Shown: positions 61,091 to 64,000 of the stretch, one piece after another
Numbering within the stretch: the first letter of the stretch is position 1
Layout: the number at the start of each line of letters is the position of its first letter
Assembly (NCBI GenBank): GCA_021555075.1
Contig: JAKGBX010000001.1
Span: 2,170,001 to 2,234,000 of the forward strand
From: Rhodobacteraceae bacterium LMO-JJ12
GTDB taxonomy: Bacteria; Pseudomonadota; Alphaproteobacteria; Rhodobacterales; Rhodobacteraceae
Direction: 5' to 3'
DNA: 64,000 bases
Position numbers and translations under genes: made by a program
Notes under the pieces: generated by a model
The model's input: the letters and a program-made list of their open reading frames with translations, nothing else
What the model was told of the DNA's origin: nothing
The model's database searches: none

Positions 61091-63480
61091 TGCGCATCAT
61101 CCTCCATATCGGCCTTGAACAGGTCGGCGCCGAACGCCTGCAACAGGTGCTCGATACCAAGCGCGAAGGCCTTATTTCCAAGGGTGTTCTCTATCCGCGC
61201 AGTCCCGGCGGCAAGAACCACACACGTCTCTATATGGCCGTCACAGACCCCGAACATATCGACCCCCTGCGCTTTAATCGCGGTTACATCACGCCCCAGT
61301 CACAGGCCGATCTGCGCGCCGAAGTCACCGTCGGCCTCAAACGCGAGATTGAGGCGCACAGCCCCGACCTCATGATCCTTTCCGCCTCGCAACTGGGCAG
61401 CTCGCTTGCCCGCACGTCCGAGCTTGAGCGTCTCAAGGCGCTGCTCAACCAATTCTCTGACGACATCCAAATCGTCGCCCATATTGACGAACCGGGCCGC
61501 CTTCTCGCCCGCCACTACGGCGCGCAGGTGATGGAGGGGCGCGCCGCGTCGCTTGATCTCGAACTTGAGATGGCCGGAACCGCCGATTGGTGGGATGATG
61601 CCCTCTTGGATGCCCACAAGATCGACCCGCAGGCAGGTCAGTTTCTGGAGACCCAAACCCCGCCATTTTGGCTTGATTATCAACGCCTTATAACCCATTG
61701 GGAAGGTGTTTTCGGACCCAAAACCATGACCCTGCGCCCCTATGATGAGGCCCGGTTTTATAGCGCCGAGGTGATCGACGAAATACAGCAAGCCTTCGGT
61801 ATCTCCGAGAACTTCGGCCGGGCCGAACCCGAAACCCCACCCTCGCAACCCTCCGCCGCTTGGGTCGCGCGCGCTCGGCAGTTGAACGAACTGCTGCTGC
61901 ACGTCTTGGGTAAGCGTAAACGCATCCTGCCACGCCCGCTCTGGCGTAAATTCATGGGGGAGATTGAAATTGCGGGCGATCCGATTGCCCCCGGTTCGCT
62001 TGCCGAAATTTCCAAAGCCTTCGCCCCTCAGATCAAACAACTCATCAAGTCCCACCCGGCCCTGAATGCAGCCGCGCTCAAAAGCGACCCTGCCTGCGAC
62101 CCTTGGGAGGAAGCCGACCCCGGCAATGGCTATCGCGCAACACAATACCTGCTCAGCTTCAAATGGCGCATCGACAAAGCAACACGGCAAGAGAAAAAGG
62201 CCAAACTCGCCGCTTTGCAAAAGGTGAAGAAAGGCCCGCAGCCCATTGATAAAAAATCACAATCAAAGCCTGCGAAAGCGAACTCCGAGGACGGTCTCAC
62301 CGACGTCGCCCGCGAAATCCTCCCGCCTCTGGCACAGCAGAATTTCGCCAAACTACGCACCTCCTCCTTCGCGCCGCACAACAAGCTCGGCATGGTTGAC
62401 GAGACCCAGCTTGCCGCCGCCTACAGCGAAGTCAAACCGCGCCCGCTTCCCCCTGGAAATTCCGGCAATGTCGTCGTCGGCTGCATGAAGAACGAGGCGC
62501 CCTACATCGTCGAATGGGTCGCCTATCACCGCGCCATGGGGGTCGATAATTTCCTGATCTACACCAACGATTGTTCCGACGGGACAAGCGAAATTCTTGA
62601 CCGTCTACAAGAGCTTGGCGTGCTTCAGCACCGTAACAACGACAAGTGGAAGGGCAATTCGCCCCAGCAATACGCGCTCAATCAGGCGCTCAAGGAAGAC
62701 GTCATCAAGAACGCCGAATGGATTATCCATATCGACGTGGACGAATTCATCAACGTCCGCTGCGGCAACGGCACATTGGCCGATTTCTTCGCCGCCGCCC
62801 CCGACGCCACCAATGTTGCGATGACTTGGCGGCTTTTCGGTCACAACGGCATCACCGATCTCGCCGATGAATTCGTGATCGACCAATTCGATACTTGCGC
62901 CCCGAAATTCTGCCCCAAACCACACACCGTTTGGGGCTTCAAGACCATGTTCCGCAATATCGGCGCCTATGAAAAGATCTCGTGCCACCGCCCCAACAAA
63001 CTGGATGAAAGCTTCAAATCCAAGGTGAAATGGGTCAACGGGTCGGGTCAGGACATGACCCGCGAAGCCGCAGAAAAAGGCTGGCGGAGTTCTAAAAAAT
63101 CTATTGGTTACGACCTTTTACAGCTTAACCATTATGCACTTCGCTCGGCCGAAAGTTTCCTGATCAAGCGCCAGCGCGGCCGCGCGCTGCATGTCGATCG
63201 CTCCATCGGGTTGAATTACTGGATCCGCATGGACTGGTCCGATTTCAAGGACATCACCATCAAGCGCAACATCCCCCGTCTCAAAGGCGAATATGATCGC
63301 CTGATGGCAGACGACCTGCTGCGCGGCCATCATGAATCCGGTCTTGAATGGCACCACGCCAAGGCCGAAGAACTGCACCAGATGGAAGAGTTTCAAGACC
63401 TTTACGAGCAAGCTTTGAAAATCAAGCTCAACGAAACCGAGCGCGTCGCTTACGCGCTCGCTCTGGATATGGAAAGCTAA
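61090..63480 (+). CDS. Fusion of a sulfotransferase-like domain and a family 2 glycosyltransferase
   Basis: A 796-residue two-domain protein. The N-terminal roughly 340 residues start MRIILHIGLEQVGAERLQQV, similar to sulfotransferases of the HIGxxKTGTTSLQ type. The P-loop residues (K-T-G-T-T) are absent here, so PAPS transfer is doubtful. A charged linker (about residues 370-430, including KKGPQPIDKKSQSKPAKANS) leads to a glycosyltransferase (about residues 465-760) with NVVVGCMKNEAPYIVEWVAY and IIHIDVDEFINV. That domain is paralogous to the upstream gene. The start (61090) overlaps the previous stop in TGATG. Possibly it recognises sulfated or sulfatable acceptors. Confidence 0.85.
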   Translation: MRIILHIGLEQVGAERLQQVLDTKREGLISKGVLYPRSPGGKNHTRLYMAVTDPEHIDPLRFNRGYITPQSQADLRAEVTVGLKREIEAHSPDLMILSASQLGSSLARTSELERLKALLNQFSDDIQIVAHIDEPGRLLARHYGAQVMEGRAASLDLELEMAGTADWWDDALLDAHKIDPQAGQFLETQTPPFWLDYQRLITHWEGVFGPKTMTLRPYDEARFYSAEVIDEIQQAFGISENFGRAEPETPPSQPSAAWVARARQLNELLLHVLGKRKRILPRPLWRKFMGEIEIAGDPIAPGSLAEISKAFAPQIKQLIKSHPALNAAALKSDPACDPWEEADPGNGYRATQYLLSFKWRIDKATRQEKKAKLAALQKVKKGPQPIDKKSQSKPAKANSEDGLTDVAREILPPLAQQNFAKLRTSSFAPHNKLGMVDETQLAAAYSEVKPRPLPPGNSGNVVVGCMKNEAPYIVEWVAYHRAMGVDNFLIYTNDCSDGTSEILDRLQELGVLQHRNNDKWKGNSPQQYALNQALKEDVIKNAEWIIHIDVDEFINVRCGNGTLADFFAAAPDATNVAMTWRLFGHNGITDLADEFVIDQFDTCAPKFCPKPHTVWGFKTMFRNIGAYEKISCHRPNKLDESFKSKVKWVNGSGQDMTREAAEKGWRSSKKSIGYDLLQLNHYALRSAESFLIKRQRGRALHVDRSIGLNYWIRMDWSDFKDITIKRNIPRLKGEYDRLMADDLLRGHHESGLEWHHAKAEELHQMEEFQDLYEQALKIKLNETERVAYALALDMES

Positions 63481-63481
63481 C

Positions 63482-64000
63482 ATGCCAAGCTCCACAGAGA
63501 CGACCGAGACCACCCAAAATCCCGAACGCCCCTACATCCGCTCGCGCGGGATCAAGATGCCCAAAGTGCGTGAGATCATACGTGGTCGCACCCGCAAGGC
63601 CCTGCGCGAAGGCAGCTACGAAGGGCTCGAAGCCGACGCGGTGTTGAAGATCGCCCGTGAAGGCGACACCGTGCTCGAATTGGGCGGCGGCATCGGCTAT
63701 ATTTCCACCCTGATCGGCGCTCAGCGCCCGGTCAAAGAGATCCACACGTTTGAGGCCAACCCCCTGCTGATCGACTATATTCATTCGGCACATGCCCTCA
63801 ACAACGTCACCAACGTCACCGTGCACAACGCACTTCTCGGCCCGAAAAAAACCCAACCGCGCGATTTTTATTGCCGCCAGAATTTCCTCGCATCCTCGCT
63901 CGACTATGACGCCCGCCCGCCCGAGGGCATCGTCTCGGTCGAAAAGATCGAAGTGCGCGGCATCAACGAAACCTTCAAGAAGATCAAACCCGACATCCTG
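63482..64000 (+). CDS. FkbM family methyltransferase, cut by the window edge
   Basis: The 173 visible codons begin MPSSTETTETTQNPERPYIR. The SAM-binding motif I is DTVLELGGGIGYISTLIGA (about residues 62-80), followed by the acidic motif IHTFEANPLLIDYIHSAHAL. Such enzymes often O-methylate surface polysaccharide sugars. It starts 1 nt after the stop of the fusion gene, so it belongs to the same operon. The C-terminal part, normally including the second half of the Rossmann fold, lies beyond position 64000. Confidence 0.88.
   Translation, partial: MPSSTETTETTQNPERPYIRSRGIKMPKVREIIRGRTRKALREGSYEGLEADAVLKIAREGDTVLELGGGIGYISTLIGAQRPVKEIHTFEANPLLIDYIHSAHALNNVTNVTVHNALLGPKKTQPRDFYCRQNFLASSLDYDARPPEGIVSVEKIEVRGINETFKKIKPDIL

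Overview
The window reads as chromosomal DNA of an alphaproteobacterium of the Rhodobacteraceae / Roseobacter group. Supporting signs are high GC by eye, dense operons joined by 4-nt stop/start overlaps, several TRAP transporters, the DUF2849-sulfite reductase-APS reductase-DUF934-FNR cysteine cluster, and the DUF3305/DUF3306/TorD/TAT-peptide formate dehydrogenase cluster with its divergent 4Fe-4S/DUF6494/Mrp/lipoate-ligase/DUF6505 partner operon. No rRNA, CRISPR array, complete insertion sequence or prophage was seen. Two valine tRNAs (UAC and CAC) are present.

Layout. 1-6.2 kb: a TRAP solute receptor and an amine/GABA-type catabolic cluster (MocR regulator, Lrp regulator, semialdehyde dehydrogenase, class III aminotransferase). 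6.2-18.1 kb: a Tat-exported, cysteine-type molybdenum/tungsten formate dehydrogenase operon on the minus strand and its divergent accessory operon. 18.1-24 kb: TrmO, then oxyanion supply genes (MOT1-type transporter, TupBCA tungstate ABC transporter, a ModA-like receptor and an HTH/periplasmic-binding-like regulator), which suit a neighbouring Mo/W enzyme. 24-28 kb: a roughly 1-kb AT-rich insertion bounded by a 25-bp duplication of the tRNA-Val(UAC) 3' end, then small genes and tRNA-Val(CAC). 28-38 kb: housekeeping genes (HU-like protein, Lon, Tgt, enoyl-CoA hydratase, Fe-S assembly proteins, TpiA) and an SLC13 permease. 38-45 kb: a DctPQM TRAP transporter with a DctBD two-component system and paired palindromic operators. 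45-50 kb: assimilatory sulfate reduction under an Lrp-type regulator. 50-52.8 kb: an Ala/Glu/Lys-rich membrane-anchored protein, infC with an ATA start, and small genes. 52.9-59.2 kb: molybdo-hydroxylase maturation-type genes (molybdopterin-binding protein, XdhC, CoxE-like VWA, MoxR ATPase) with an OmpA-family protein among them. 59.4-64 kb: a surface-polysaccharide-like operon (family 2 glycosyltransferase, sulfotransferase, a sulfotransferase-like/glycosyltransferase fusion, and an FkbM methyltransferase cut by the window edge).

Most genes belong to known families. The points most worth a second look are the relic island at tRNA-Val, the DctD-like regulator that lacks the GAFTGA loop and has a degenerate Walker A beside two perfect palindromes, an identical 38-bp repeat that supplies the annotated start of the APS reductase, the lon leader (heat-shock-like promoter, competing hairpins, 22-codon ORF), the long charged-helix repeat protein, and the sulfotransferase-like/glycosyltransferase fusion at the right edge. 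All function calls rest on reading the sequence without database searches.
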